Shown: piece by piece, positions 16,611 to 25,163 of the stretch
Position numbering within the stretch: the first letter of the stretch is position 1
Layout: the number at the start of each line of letters is the position of its first letter
Assembly: GCF_018919385.1 (NCBI RefSeq)
Contig: NZ_JAHLMF010000004.1
Span: 62,001-126,000, forward strand
Reading direction: 5' to 3'
DNA length: 64,000 bases
DNA from: Geomonas diazotrophica
GTDB taxonomy: Bacteria > Desulfobacterota > Desulfuromonadia > Geobacterales > Geobacteraceae
Position numbers and translations under genes: made by a program
The notes under the pieces: generated by a model
Told to the model about the DNA's origin: nothing
What the model saw: the letters and a program-made list of their open reading frames with translations, nothing else
Database searches by the model: none

Positions 16611-16637
16611 TGCCAACTACAGATCTGGAGGTGTGCG

Positions 16638-17096
16638 ATGCCTTTCGACTTTCTGGCCTGCCCTGCGTGCGGTGCGAAGGTGAAGGAGTACAAGAACCCG
16701 CTGCCGACGGTCGACGTGATCGTCGAGCTCCCGGAAGGAATCGTCCTGATCGAGCGCAAGAACGAGCCCCTCGGCTGGGCCATCCCCGGCGGCTTCGTGG
16801 ATTACGGCGAGACGCTGGAGCAGGCCGCGGTGCGGGAGATGCAGGAAGAGATATCGGTGGAGTTGGAGGAGAAGGACCTGAGGCTGCTCGGCTGCTACTC
16901 AGATCCCGCCCGCGACAAACGCAGCCACAACATCTCGACCGTCTACGTCGCCAAGGCTATGGGCACCCCCAAGGCGGGCGATGATGCGGCAGCATTCGCC
17001 ATCTTCCCCATCGATGCCCTACCCGAACCGCTCTGCTTCGACCACGCACAAATTCTGTCGGACTACCGCAGCAGGAAGGAAGCGGGAAAGATATAA
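16638..17096 (+). CDS. NUDIX hydrolase with N-terminal CPACG element
   Basis: A pyrophosphohydrolase of 152 residues acting on nucleoside diphosphates linked to another group. The NUDIX box spans [22 protein letters not shown], here broken as [14 protein letters not shown] plus [12 protein letters not shown], with the REMQEE metal-binding glutamates intact. Upstream are [19 protein letters not shown], as in ADP-ribose pyrophosphatase-like members. The N terminus has one CPACG pair, half of a zinc ribbon, so a true ribbon is unlikely without a partner. Substrate cannot be deduced. The gene is convergent with mqnA across the repeat array. Confidence 0.92.
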   Translation: MPFDFLACPACGAKVKEYKNPLPTVDVIVELPEGIVLIERKNEPLGWAIPGGFVDYGETLEQAAVREMQEEISVELEEKDLRLLGCYSDPARDKRSHNISTVYVAKAMGTPKAGDDAAAFAIFPIDALPEPLCFDHAQILSDYRSRKEAGKI

Positions 17097-17201
17097 AAAG
17101 GGACCTTCCTTCGGCGGAGAACGGTTGGAATTTAAAAACCGAGGTTCAAAAGGAAAAAGGAAGACATACGAGTCGGGCCTGCGTTCAAAACATTAAAATG
17201 A

Positions 17202-17643
17202 AAGTTGAACTCTAAAAATAATCATTCAACTTCCAAAAGCGCGTGTTCAACTTCAAAATTAAAATCTCAAACGATTAAAAAATTGCGACAGCGCCTCGAA
17301 CCGACGTTTAAACTTCCAAAAAAAAAGTTGAGCACCAAAAAAAATCGCTCAACTTCAAAAACCGCGCGTTAAACTTCCAAATTAAAATTTCAAACGATTA
17401 AAAAATTGCGACAGCACCTCGGATCGATGTTTAAACTTCAAAAAAATAAGTTAAGCACCAAAAAAAAACGCTTAACTTCAAAAACTGCGCGTTAAACTTC
17501 CAAATTAAAATTTCAAACGATTAAAAAATTTCGACAGCGCCACGGACCGATGTTTAAACTTCCAAAAAGAAAGTTGAGCACCCAAAAAAATCGCTCAAGT
17601 TCAAAAAAAAGAAGTTGAGCGCCAAAAAAGTTCGCTCAACTTC
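17202..17643. repeat. Tandem array of 123-bp units carrying phased covarying hairpins
   Basis: Four hairpins of 31 bases begin at 17202, 17325, 17448 and 17571, exactly 123 bp apart; a fifth, longer one (11-bp stem) closes the array at 17611-17643. The stems read AAGTTGAGC/GCTCAACTT with two compensated changes: pair six is A-T in the third copy and pair eight is A-T in the first. Between hairpins the units share CGATTAAAAAATTGCGACAG (C for G variants occur) and a GTTTAAAC palindrome. The word NTNAACTTC occurs about eleven times with spacings 21, 62 and 40. The stretch is far more AT-rich than its surroundings and fills the gap between convergent genes. Function unknown: structured RNA, protein-binding array, or DNA-level element. 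Confidence 0.9.
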
Positions 17644-17678
17644 TAAAACCGCACGTTGGAATCCCGCCTTCGCCCCTA

Positions 17679-18500
17679 CTACTCGAAAAACCGCAGCACC
17701 GGCAGGCTCGGAATGAGCCCCATCTCGAACGCGTGCCGGAAGAACAGCCGCGCCCCTTCGAGGTGCGCATCGGTCAACTCGTACGAAATGGTCTGCCAGT
17801 AATCCACCAACGCCTCCTCGCTGAGCCAGCCCCGCTCCTCGCACTGAGCCGCGATCTCGGCGTAGCTTGCGTAAGCGAGTTTCTTGGCCGCGACCAGGTC
17901 ACGGGCGAGTGCCGCCAGTTCGGCGCGCTTCTCCAGCGCCGCCTCGCGCTGCACAATCCAGAGGGCGAAGACGAAGGGGAGCCCGGTAAACTCGTGCCAG
18001 AGCTGTCCCAGGTCGTAAAAGAAGAACCCGGAACCGGAGGCCGCCCCTTTCAGGGCGGCGTCGCCGATAAGCAGGAGGCCGGGATACTCCTCCAGCGCCT
18101 GGTGGAGCGGCAGCGTGGTCCGTTCGAAGCTGTTACTGAAGCCGAATTTCCTGGCCAGCAGCACCTTCAACAGGTTCACCGAGGTGTCGGACTCTGCGGT
18201 GAGGCCTATGACTGCGCCATCGAGCTCCTCGACCGGAACCCGGGAGAAGAGGAACACGCTCTTCACGGGACCGATGGCGCTGATGGAGAGCTCCGGGAGC
18301 AGGCAGTACTGCTCGTGCGCCATGGCGTATTCGATCGAGGAGGACGGGCTGAGATCGATCTCTCCGGCACGCAGCATGGCGTTCAGGCGCGCCGGTACTC
18401 CATCCACAAACCGGTAGCCGGTACAGTCGAAATTGGAGGCGAGAGCGGTGAAGATGGGGGTGCAGTTCGCGTACTTGATGTGTCCTATGTTGATGGTCAC
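17679..18500 (-). CDS. mqnA: Chorismate dehydratase MqnA (futalosine menaquinone pathway)
   Basis: MqnA converts chorismate to 3-enolpyruvylbenzoate, the first step of the futalosine route to menaquinone. I chose the GTG start (encoding MTINIGHIKYANCTP) because GGAG lies ten bases upstream and the longer frame runs through a terminator; this gives 273 residues, as usual for MqnA. Family text is plain: GHIKYANCTPIF, FVDGVPARLNAMLRAGEIDL, SSSIEYA, then the periplasmic-binding-protein-like second lobe with GLTAESDTSVNLLKVLL. It is the last gene of the minus-strand run that also makes chorismate (aro genes upstream). Other mqn genes are not in the window. Confidence 0.93.
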   Translation of the reverse strand: MTINIGHIKYANCTPIFTALASNFDCTGYRFVDGVPARLNAMLRAGEIDLSPSSSIEYAMAHEQYCLLPELSISAIGPVKSVFLFSRVPVEELDGAVIGLTAESDTSVNLLKVLLARKFGFSNSFERTTLPLHQALEEYPGLLLIGDAALKGAASGSGFFFYDLGQLWHEFTGLPFVFALWIVQREAALEKRAELAALARDLVAAKKLAYASYAEIAAQCEERGWLSEEALVDYWQTISYELTDAHLEGARLFFRHAFEMGLIPSLPVLRFFE

Positions 18501-18533
18501 GGGAAAACTCCAGGATAAGGCTGAGGCAAAAGG

Positions 18534-18560
18534 AAAAGGCGAGAGGATCTCTCGCCTTTT
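18534..18560 (-). terminator. Terminator after gcvH
   Basis: A 12-bp perfect palindromic stem (AAAAGGCGAGAG with CTCTCGCCTTTT, loop of three), 25 bp after the gcvH stop, with T-rich sequence on the minus strand. mqnA begins only 33 bp further on, so it depends on read-through or a promoter hidden in this short gap. Confidence 0.8.
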
Positions 18561-18585
18561 CAGGTCTATCTGAAACAACTAGCTG

Positions 18586-18975
18586 TTACTCTTCGGAAAC
18601 GGAAACGGTGTCCTCGTACAGCTCGGCGGACATGAGAAGGTTCAGCTCCTCCGGATCGGCCATCTCGATGACGACCAGCCAGCCGGCGTCGTAGGGATCA
18701 TCGTTGACGAATTCCGGCGCGGTGCCAAGTTCGGTGTTCACCTCGAGCACCGTGCCCGAAAGCGGCGCGTAGAGGTCGGCCACGGTTTTTCTCGCCTCGA
18801 TGGAGCCGAACGAATCGTCCTGCTCCAGCTCATCTCCCGGCTCCGGGAGCTCGACCGAGGTGACGTTGCCCAACTCCGACTGCGCGTAGTCGGTGACCCC
18901 GATTACGGCACGGTAACCCTCGACGCGGACCCACAGGTGCTCTTTGCTGTACTTAAGCTCTTCTGGAAAGTCCAT
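18586..18975 (-). CDS. gcvH: Glycine cleavage system H protein
   Basis: A lipoyl carrier protein. The 129 residues fold as a lipoyl domain: KYSKEHLWVRVEG at the N terminus, GVTDYAQSELGNVTSVELP, and the lipoylation site SIEARKTVADLYAP with lysine about residue 63. No gcvT or gcvP is adjacent; instead it follows accC by two bases. In the absence of partner genes here, it may work with a glycine cleavage complex encoded elsewhere or as a lipoyl-relay protein. The link with accBC is shared co-transcription, possibly because both modules use swinging-arm cofactors; that is inference. Confidence 0.93.
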   Translation of the reverse strand: MDFPEELKYSKEHLWVRVEGYRAVIGVTDYAQSELGNVTSVELPEPGDELEQDDSFGSIEARKTVADLYAPLSGTVLEVNTELGTAPEFVNDDPYDAGWLVVIEMADPEELNLLMSAELYEDTVSVSEE

Positions 18976-18977
18976 AG

Positions 18978-20318
18978 TTACTCCAATACCAGCCTTTCGA
19001 TGAAGCCGGTGTCTATGTTCCCTTCTATGAAGTCTTTGTTGGCCATGATCCGCTTGTGGAACGGAATGGTGGTCTTGATGCCGTCCACGATGTACTCGTC
19101 AAGGGCGCGTGCCATGCGCTTGATGGCCTCTTCCCTGGTGTCGGCATGCACGATGAGCTTGGCGATCAGGGAATCGTAGTGCGGCACGACGGTGTAGTTG
19201 GTGTACACGAACGAGTCGACGCGGACGCCGAGCCCGCCCGGGGTGTGGTGGTCGGTGATCTTGCCGGGGCACGGGGTGAACTTCACCGAGTCTTCGGCGT
19301 TGATGCGGCACTCGATGGAGTGCCCCTTGATCTTGATGTCATCCTGGGTGTAGCGGAGCTTTTCGCCGTAAGCGGAGCGGATCTGCTCCTTCACGATGTC
19401 GACGCCGGTGATCATCTCGGTCACCGGGTGCTCAACCTGCACGCGGGTGTTCATCTCCATGAAGTAGAAGTTGTTGTTCTTGTCGACCAGGAACTCCATG
19501 GTCCCCACGCTCGAGTAGTTGACGGCCTTGGCAGCGGCGACCGCTGCCTCGCCCATCGCCTTCCTGAGCTCGGGGGTGGTGACGGTGGAGGGAGCCTCCT
19601 CGATCACCTTCTGGTGACGGCGCTGGATGGAGCAGTCGCGCTCGCCCAGGTGGATCACGTTGCCGTGCTTGTCGGCCAGGACCTGGATCTCGACGTGGCG
19701 CGGGTTCTCGCAGTAGCGCTCGATGTACACTTCCGGGTTGCCGAAGCCGGTCTGCGCCTCGGTCCTCGCGGTCATGAACGCGTTGGGGAGGGCCGCCGGG
19801 GAGTGCACGATCTTCATGCCGCGCCCGCCGCCGCCAGCCGTCGCCTTGATGATGACCGGGAAGCCGATCTCCTTGGCGACCTTGATCGCCTCAGTGACGT
19901 CGTGAACCCCTTCCTTGGTGCCGGGGAGGATGGGCACGCCGACCTTGATGACCGCCTGACGGGCGGAGATCTTGTCACCCATGATGCGCATGCTCTCGGC
20001 GGTGGGGCCGATGAAGGTGATGCCGCACTTCTCGCAGATCTCAGCGAACCTCGGGTTTTCCGAAAGGAAGCCGTAGCCCGGGTGGATCGCCTCCGCGTCG
20101 GTCAGTTCGGCAGCGGAGATGATGGCGTTGATGTTCAGGTAGCTGGAGAGGCTGGGAGCCGGACCGATACAGACGCTCTCGTCGGCGAGTTTCACGTGCA
20201 GCGACTCGGCGTCGGCGGTGGAGTAGACGGCGACCGTCTTGATCCCCATCTCCTTGCAGGTCCTGATGATCCGGAGGGCGATCTCCCCCCGGTTGGCTAT
20301 AAGAATTTTATGAAACAT
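18978..20318 (-). CDS. accC: Acetyl-CoA carboxylase, biotin carboxylase subunit
   Basis: Carboxylates the biotin on AccB with bicarbonate and ATP, the first half of malonyl-CoA synthesis. The 446 residues match AccC: N-terminal [20 protein letters not shown], the ATP-grasp glycine loop [14 protein letters not shown], and the catalytic region [19 protein letters not shown]. It lies downstream of accB in the same direction, separated by an unusual 120-bp hexamer-repeat gap. The carboxyltransferase subunits AccA and AccD are not in the window. Confidence 0.97.
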   Translation of the reverse strand: MFHKILIANRGEIALRIIRTCKEMGIKTVAVYSTADAESLHVKLADESVCIGPAPSLSSYLNINAIISAAELTDAEAIHPGYGFLSENPRFAEICEKCGITFIGPTAESMRIMGDKISARQAVIKVGVPILPGTKEGVHDVTEAIKVAKEIGFPVIIKATAGGGGRGMKIVHSPAALPNAFMTARTEAQTGFGNPEVYIERYCENPRHVEIQVLADKHGNVIHLGERDCSIQRRHQKVIEEAPSTVTTPELRKAMGEAAVAAAKAVNYSSVGTMEFLVDKNNNFYFMEMNTRVQVEHPVTEMITGVDIVKEQIRSAYGEKLRYTQDDIKIKGHSIECRINAEDSVKFTPCPGKITDHHTPGGLGVRVDSFVYTNYTVVPHYDSLIAKLIVHADTREEAIKRMARALDEYIVDGIKTTIPFHKRIMANKDFIEGNIDTGFIERLVLE

Positions 20319-20332
20319 GATGTCTCCAGAAA

Positions 20333-20438
20333 CAGATTAAGATTGAGACTAAGATTAAGGATGAGGCTAAGACCAAGATCGAAGGTGAGACAGCCACAAC
20401 GAGATCTTCGTCTTAATCTTTATCTTTATCTCAATCTG
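20333..20438. repeat. Inverted array of GATTAA-like hexamers between accB and accC
   Basis: The left arm is a run of six-base words (GATTAA, GATTGA, GACTAA, GATTAA, GGATGA, GGCTAA, GACCAA). The right arm, read on the other strand, is again CAGATTGAGA followed by AAAGAT words. The two arms pair as a long imperfect hairpin. It fills almost the whole accB-accC gap and has no reading frame. Confidence 0.8.
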
Positions 20439-20440
20439 CC

Positions 20441-20917
20441 TTAAAGCTTCTCGACCACGAACAAGGCGTCGCCGTACTCGACCGGCTGCGCGTTCTCCTT
20501 GCAGATCTTGACGATCTTGCACTTGAACTCCGCCTCGATCTCGTTCATGAGTTTCATCGCCTCGACGATGCAGAGTACCTGCCCCTTCTCGACGATCTGG
20601 CCGACTTCCACGAAGGGAGCGGCGTCCGGAGCCGGAGCGCGGTAGAAGGTGCCGACGATGGGGGAGGTGATCACTTCGCCCTGCTCCTTCTCGGCAGCGG
20701 CGGGAGCAGCCGCGGCGGCGGGAGCGGCAGCCGGAGCTGCGGCGACGGGAGCGGCCGGAGCGTACTGGTAGGCGACCGGTGCCTGCATCTGGAACTGAGC
20801 GGTACCGCTGCAGCCCCTCTTGATGACCACCTTGTCATCTGCGTTCTCCAGCTCGAACTCGGTGATGTCGGTCTCCGTTACCATCTTGATCAGCATCTTC
20901 AGGTCTTTTATATCCAC
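20441..20917 (-). CDS. accB: Biotin carboxyl carrier protein of acetyl-CoA carboxylase
   Basis: Carries the carboxyl group between AccC and the carboxyltransferase. The 158 residues divide into an N-terminal helix domain ([18 protein letters not shown]), an Ala/Pro linker of about 35 residues ([20 protein letters not shown]), and a biotinyl domain with the canonical EAMKLMNEI, whose lysine carries biotin. [19 protein letters not shown] is the usual thumb-region start. The start codon follows AAAGGAG. It leads accC and gcvH. Confidence 0.97.
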   Translation of the reverse strand: MDIKDLKMLIKMVTETDITEFELENADDKVVIKRGCSGTAQFQMQAPVAYQYAPAAPVAAAPAAAPAAAAAPAAAEKEQGEVITSPIVGTFYRAPAPDAAPFVEVGQIVEKGQVLCIVEAMKLMNEIEAEFKCKIVKICKENAQPVEYGDALFVVEKL

Positions 20918-20990
20918 ATCTTTCTCCTTTTCATTACGTTATTGCATGGTTAAAGGCCTTCCGAACGACGCCGGACAGGCCTGCCTACTC

Positions 20991-22058
20991 TCAGAGGATC
21001 ATCAACTCCTTGGGAACCCTGGTGATGGGACGGCAGCAGTTCTGCTCGACCACCACGGTGTCCTCTATCCTGACGCCACCCCACCCCGGGATGTAGATCC
21101 CCGGCTCGATGGTGAAGACCATCCCCTCCTGGATGACGTGCTTGCTGCGCGGCGAGGCCGTTGGATGCTCGTGGATGTCGATGCCGACTCCATGCCCCAG
21201 GCCGTGGCCGAAATACTCCCCGTACCCCTTCCCGGCGATATGGTCGCGCGCCTTGGTGTCGAGGTCGCGGAAACTGAGGCCGGGGTGCACCGCATCCAGG
21301 GCCGCGCGCTGCGCCGCCAGGACCGTCTCGTACACCTCGCGCTGCTTCGCGTCGGGCCGGCCCAGACAGACCGTCACCGTCTCGTCGGAGCAGTAGCCGC
21401 GATAGATGGCACCGTAGTCGATGGTGACCAGCTCTCCCGCCACCAGTTTCTTCTCTGACGCGCGGCCGTGCGGCAGCGCGCCGCGCTCACCGGAGGCCAC
21501 GATGAAGTCGAAGGATTTCCCTTCCGCTCCCCTCTCCCGCATGGCGACTTCCAGCATCCAGGCCACTTCGCTTTCGGTCATCCCGGGCTTCAGGCGCGCC
21601 ACCGTATCCAGGAGCGATTCCGAGGCGATCGCCGCCACCCGCTCGAGGATCTCCAGCTCGCCGGCGTCCTTCACCGTCCTCAGGGCGGTCAGCTCGCTGT
21701 CGGCGGGCAGATACTCGATCTGCGGCGTCTTGGCGCAAAGCTCCTGGTAGAAAGCGACTGTGGTGGAGCCGGCTTCGAAGGCCACCCTGGTCGCGCCGCT
21801 TTGCTGCAGCCGCTCAACCAGCGCATCCATCCGGTTCGAGAACTCGATAACCTTCGCGCCCGTGACCTCGGCGCCAGCCTGTGAGGTGTAACGGGAGTCG
21901 GTGAAAAACCACCCGTCTTCTGGAGAGAGTACAAGCAGCGCCTCGCTGCCGGTGAATCCGGTAAGGTACCTGATATTGCTGAGATTCAAGACCAGCAACA
22001 GATCGGCATCCAACCGCTTCAGGCATTCTCGGGCCGCAGGGATTCTGTTACCTATCAT
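20991..22058 (-). CDS. M24-family Xaa-Pro peptidase
   Basis: A cytosolic dimetal peptidase that removes residues preceding proline. The 355 residues have an N-terminal creatinase-like domain (to about 125) and a C-terminal pita-bread domain. Metal ligands are visible: aspartates in TIDYGAIYRGYCSDET, histidine in YFGHGLGHGVGIDIHE, and glutamates in FTIEPGIYI and RIEDTVVV. Length and layout fit the short PepQ/YqhT-like aminopeptidase P group. The location between aroQ and accB is common in many bacteria. Substrate preference (dipeptides or longer peptides) is not clear. Confidence 0.93.
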   Translation of the reverse strand: MIGNRIPAARECLKRLDADLLLVLNLSNIRYLTGFTGSEALLVLSPEDGWFFTDSRYTSQAGAEVTGAKVIEFSNRMDALVERLQQSGATRVAFEAGSTTVAFYQELCAKTPQIEYLPADSELTALRTVKDAGELEILERVAAIASESLLDTVARLKPGMTESEVAWMLEVAMRERGAEGKSFDFIVASGERGALPHGRASEKKLVAGELVTIDYGAIYRGYCSDETVTVCLGRPDAKQREVYETVLAAQRAALDAVHPGLSFRDLDTKARDHIAGKGYGEYFGHGLGHGVGIDIHEHPTASPRSKHVIQEGMVFTIEPGIYIPGWGGVRIEDTVVVEQNCCRPITRVPKELMIL

Positions 22059-22079
22059 AATTCCGTCCGTATGACAATC

Positions 22080-22523
22080 TTATTTTCCCAGCCGTTTGGC
22101 AAGGGCGCGCAGCCCTAAAAGGTAGCTTTCCGGGCCGAATCCACAGATCTGACCGACGGCTACCGGGGCGATGAAACTGTGGCTCCGGAAGGGCTCCCGT
22201 GCGTGCACGTTGGAGAGGTGAACCTCGACGGCGGGAAGCGCGGTCGCGGCAATGGCATCGCGGATGGCGACGCTGGTGTGGGTGTAGGCTGCGGGGTTGA
22301 TCAGGATTCCCTGGCACTCCCCCATGGCCCCTTGGATGGCGTCCACCAGGGCGCCTTCGCTGTTGCTCTGCACGATCTCGAGCTCCAGCGACAGCTCCGT
22401 CGCCAGCTCTTCGAGCGCCCGGTTGATCCCGTCGAGGGTGGTGGTGCCGTAGACGCCGGGCTCCCGAACCCCCAGGAGGTTCAGGTTAGGCCCGTGCAGG
22501 ACCAGGATCTTGACGGCGCTCAT
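22080..22523 (-). CDS. aroQ: Type II 3-dehydroquinate dehydratase
   Basis: Dehydrates 3-dehydroquinate to 3-dehydroshikimate in the shikimate pathway. The ATG chosen ([18 protein letters not shown]) overlaps the stop of the Roadblock gene as ATGA, giving 147 residues, the normal size of the dodecameric type II enzyme. Active-site segments: [16 protein letters not shown] with the catalytic tyrosine, [15 protein letters not shown], and [14 protein letters not shown]. It is part of an aroC-aroK-aroB-TPR-Roadblock-aroQ run. Confidence 0.96.
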   Translation of the reverse strand: MSAVKILVLHGPNLNLLGVREPGVYGTTTLDGINRALEELATELSLELEIVQSNSEGALVDAIQGAMGECQGILINPAAYTHTSVAIRDAIAATALPAVEVHLSNVHAREPFRSHSFIAPVAVGQICGFGPESYLLGLRALAKRLGK

Positions 22524-22879
22524 TGCAGCGACTCCCGGAAGCCGGGGGCCGCGCGCTTCAACAGGAAACGTGCCTTTCCGAAGTTGCCGTCGGAGGGGAG
22601 CACCAGCGCAGCGAAAAAGTCGTCGCTGATACCGCGCACGATGATGCAGCACTTCTCCGTGATAATGGAAACCTCTTCCAGTTCCCCGGTCTTGAGCACG
22701 CCGACCGTCCTCTTGATCTCCTTGAGCACCGAAGCGTACTCGATGGTCATGGTCTGCACGTCCACGCCGGTACCCTCGCGCAGGTACTCGTCGATGGCGA
22801 TGCCGTCATACCCCATGATGACCCCGCCCAGGCCGCCGCTCTCCGCGACGATCTCCTTGAGAATCCCCTTAAACCCCAT
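22520..22879 (-). CDS. Roadblock/LC7 domain protein
   Basis: A 119-residue single-domain protein of the Roadblock/LC7 superfamily. Members include MglB, which acts on the small GTPase MglA. Visible text: [25 protein letters not shown], then [11 protein letters not shown] and [17 protein letters not shown], the typical profile of this fold. It overlaps the TPR gene upstream by 11 bp and aroQ downstream by four, so the three are translationally coupled. No GTPase gene is next to it, so a role in polarity or motility is only suggested by family. Confidence 0.85.
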   Translation of the reverse strand: MGFKGILKEIVAESGGLGGVIMGYDGIAIDEYLREGTGVDVQTMTIEYASVLKEIKRTVGVLKTGELEEVSIITEKCCIIVRGISDDFFAALVLPSDGNFGKARFLLKRAAPGFRESLQ

Positions 22880-24074
22880 CTTTTCTTCTCCTTATGTTTT
22901 CCAGCCAGCGTTGCAGCGAGCTCTCCAGGTCCTCCTCGCCATGCGCCTCCTCCTGCACCTGGGGCCGCTCCAGCGGCGCCGATTCCAGCTGCGCCGGCGA
23001 CTCCATCCCGGAAAAAGCGGCGGGCGCAGCTGCCTCCTCGATGCTGATGGGCACCTCCATGGCGGCCGGCCCTTCATGCGCCTCGAACGCGGCAGGCGCC
23101 GATACCGCATCTGCAACAGGTACTGCAGATGCGACCGGCGCCGAAGCAACAACAGGTGCCGCGGGAGCGGCAGTCGCTTTAGGTGCTCCAAGAGATGCGG
23201 GGGCAGCGACCGGCTCAGCCGGTGCCGGCTGTGCGGAGGCCACCTGCTGCAACTGCTGCTGTTCCACGAGCTCCTCGCAGCGGAGCCGGTACTGCGGGTT
23301 GTCAGGGTGCGCCGCAATGAGCTCGCGGTAGATGCCCATCGCCTTCTCCAGGAACCCCTGCGAAACGTAGAGTTCCGCCAGGGTCGCCGTGGTCAGCGGG
23401 TCCGGCACCGCGCCGCGCGGCTGGGACGCCACTGGAGCGGGCGCTTCGGTAAGCTCCTCCAGATCCTCGATGGCCCAGATGTCTTCCGCTGCATCGGCCG
23501 GAGGCTGGACGGCCGCCGCGGCGGGCGCGGTTCGCGGCTGCGAAGGCGCCGGTACGACCTCTGCCACCGGTTCCTCGACCAGCTCTTCCAGCTCCTCGAT
23601 TATCTCCAGCTCTTCGAGCACTTCCTCCTCGGGCTCCGCTGCCAGGGACGAGGCCGGAGCAGAGGCGATGGATCCGAGGAGCGTGACGCTTTCCAGGTCC
23701 TCCGGGTCCAGCGCCAGCAGCTGTCCCAGCACCTGGCGCGCGAGCGACAGCTCGCCGAGCTCGGCGTAGAGCTGGCTCAGCACCTTCATGGCCTGGATGT
23801 GATCGGGCTTCAAGGCAATGGCCTTTTCCAGGGCCTGCCGCGCCTCCTGGGCCATCCCCTTCGCGTAACAGGCGTTGCCCAACGCGACGAACCCGAGGGC
23901 GTACTCCGGATGCGCCGTGCAACCTTTCTGCGCCACGGAGACGGCATCGTCCAAAAGGCCGAGCTTCCGGTACAGGTCGGAGAGCGGTGCGAAGCAAAGC
24001 GATTTCGCGTCCGCCGCCAGCATGTCTTCGTAACGCTGAATCTCAGTCCAAAACGATAACGCGTCCTCTACCAT
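22869..24074 (-). CDS. TPR-repeat protein with long Ala/Pro/Glu-rich low-complexity region
   Basis: 401 residues. The N-terminal 140 residues are tetratricopeptide repeats (YALGFVALGNACYAKGMAQE, ALKPDHIQAMKVLSQLYAEL), a protein-protein interaction scaffold. Then come acidic (EELEIIEELEELVEEP) and Ala/Pro-rich segments, one more TPR-like unit (ATLAELYVSQGFLEKAMGIY), and a low-complexity stretch to a charged C terminus. No signal peptide or membrane segment. Its overlap with the Roadblock gene suggests the two proteins work together. The same style of Ala/Pro linker appears in the receiver protein near 57 kb. Confidence 0.8.
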   Translation of the reverse strand: MVEDALSFWTEIQRYEDMLAADAKSLCFAPLSDLYRKLGLLDDAVSVAQKGCTAHPEYALGFVALGNACYAKGMAQEARQALEKAIALKPDHIQAMKVLSQLYAELGELSLARQVLGQLLALDPEDLESVTLLGSIASAPASSLAAEPEEEVLEELEIIEELEELVEEPVAEVVPAPSQPRTAPAAAAVQPPADAAEDIWAIEDLEELTEAPAPVASQPRGAVPDPLTTATLAELYVSQGFLEKAMGIYRELIAAHPDNPQYRLRCEELVEQQQLQQVASAQPAPAEPVAAPASLGAPKATAAPAAPVVASAPVASAVPVADAVSAPAAFEAHEGPAAMEVPISIEEAAAPAAFSGMESPAQLESAPLERPQVQEEAHGEEDLESSLQRWLENIRRRKDGV

Positions 24075-24083
24075 GTCACGCTC

Positions 24084-25163
24084 CTATGCGCAGATCTCCA
24101 GAAGTGCTTTGAGGTCGGTGACCCTTTCCATCTTGTAGGCGCCGATGCCGCGGTTGCAGATGAAGAGCAACCCCTTGTCGCGCACCTTCTTGTCGTGGGA
24201 GAGAGCCTCCACGTACTTTTCCGACGGGAAAGCGGGGAGCTCGGCGGGGAGCCCCAGTGCGGCGATGAGCGCTTCGATCCGATCCCGGTCGGCCTGGTTG
24301 CAGTAGCCCAGTTGCTGGGAGATCTTCGCCGCCTGAACCATGCCGATGGCGACCGCCTCGCCGTGCAGGTAGGTGGTGTATTCGGTGAGGGTCTCGACGG
24401 CGTGCCCCAGGGTGTGCCCGTAGTTCAGGACGGCGCGCACCCCCCCTTCCCTCTCGTCCACCGCCACCACCTTGGCCTTGATGGAGCAACTGCGCGCGAC
24501 GGCCTGGATGAGGGCCTCCTTGTCGCGTGCCAGGAGCAGGTCGACGTTTTCCTCGAGGAATCTGAAGAAGTCGCCGTCCAGGACGGCACCGTACTTGACG
24601 ATCTCGCCCAGCCCGGCACGGAACTCCCGCTCCGGCAGCGTGTCCAGGGTCATCACGTCGATCAGTACCGCCTTGGGCTGATAGAAGGCGCCGATCAGGT
24701 TCTTGCCGCGGGGGTGGTTGATGCCCGTCTTGCCCCCGACGCTTGAGTCGACCTGGGACAGGAGCGTGGTTGGGAGTTGCACGAAGGGGATGCCGCGCAG
24801 GTAGCTCGCGGCGGCGAAGCCGGCCATGTCCCCGATCACCCCGCCGCCCAGGGCAAGGATGAAGGAGCCGCGGTCGAGCGAGGCGTCGACCAGGGCGTCG
24901 TAGATCTGGTTCAGCGTGGCGCTGTTCTTGTACGCCTCACCGTCGGGGAGCGATACCAGGAGCACATGGTACCCTGCTGCCTCCATGGAGGCGCGCACGG
25001 TTTCGTAGTAAAGCGGTGCCACGGTGGTGTTGGAAACGACAGCCGCGGTTCCGGTGAGCCCGAGATCGCGGCAGAGGGTGCCGACGGTCCCCAGTATCCC
25101 GGCGCCAAGCTGAATGTCGTAGCTACGTTCTCCAAGTGCCACTTTTATCTGTTGGACGTTCAC
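24084..25163 (-). CDS. aroB: 3-dehydroquinate synthase
   Basis: Makes 3-dehydroquinate from DAHP using NAD and a divalent metal. The 359 residues show the family signature: DGEAYKNSATLNQIYDALV, ALGGGVIGDMAGFAAASYLRG, PTTLLSQVDSSVGGKTGIN, and the metal ligand region LNYGHTLGHAVE followed by LHGEAVAIGM. The start overlaps the aroK stop as ATGA, so aroKB are coupled, as in many Proteobacteria. Confidence 0.97.
   Translation of the reverse strand: MNVQQIKVALGERSYDIQLGAGILGTVGTLCRDLGLTGTAAVVSNTTVAPLYYETVRASMEAAGYHVLLVSLPDGEAYKNSATLNQIYDALVDASLDRGSFILALGGGVIGDMAGFAAASYLRGIPFVQLPTTLLSQVDSSVGGKTGINHPRGKNLIGAFYQPKAVLIDVMTLDTLPEREFRAGLGEIVKYGAVLDGDFFRFLEENVDLLLARDKEALIQAVARSCSIKAKVVAVDEREGGVRAVLNYGHTLGHAVETLTEYTTYLHGEAVAIGMVQAAKISQQLGYCNQADRDRIEALIAALGLPAELPAFPSEKYVEALSHDKKVRDKGLLFICNRGIGAYKMERVTDLKALLEICA

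Noticed and set aside
17202-17643. CRISPR array
   Set aside because: The unit is 123 bp with no unique spacers, the between-hairpin sequence is itself repeated, and no cas genes are near.
18501-18578. Longer N terminus for MqnA
   Set aside because: It would translate through the gcvH terminator, while the GTG start has a good ribosome site and gives the family N terminus.
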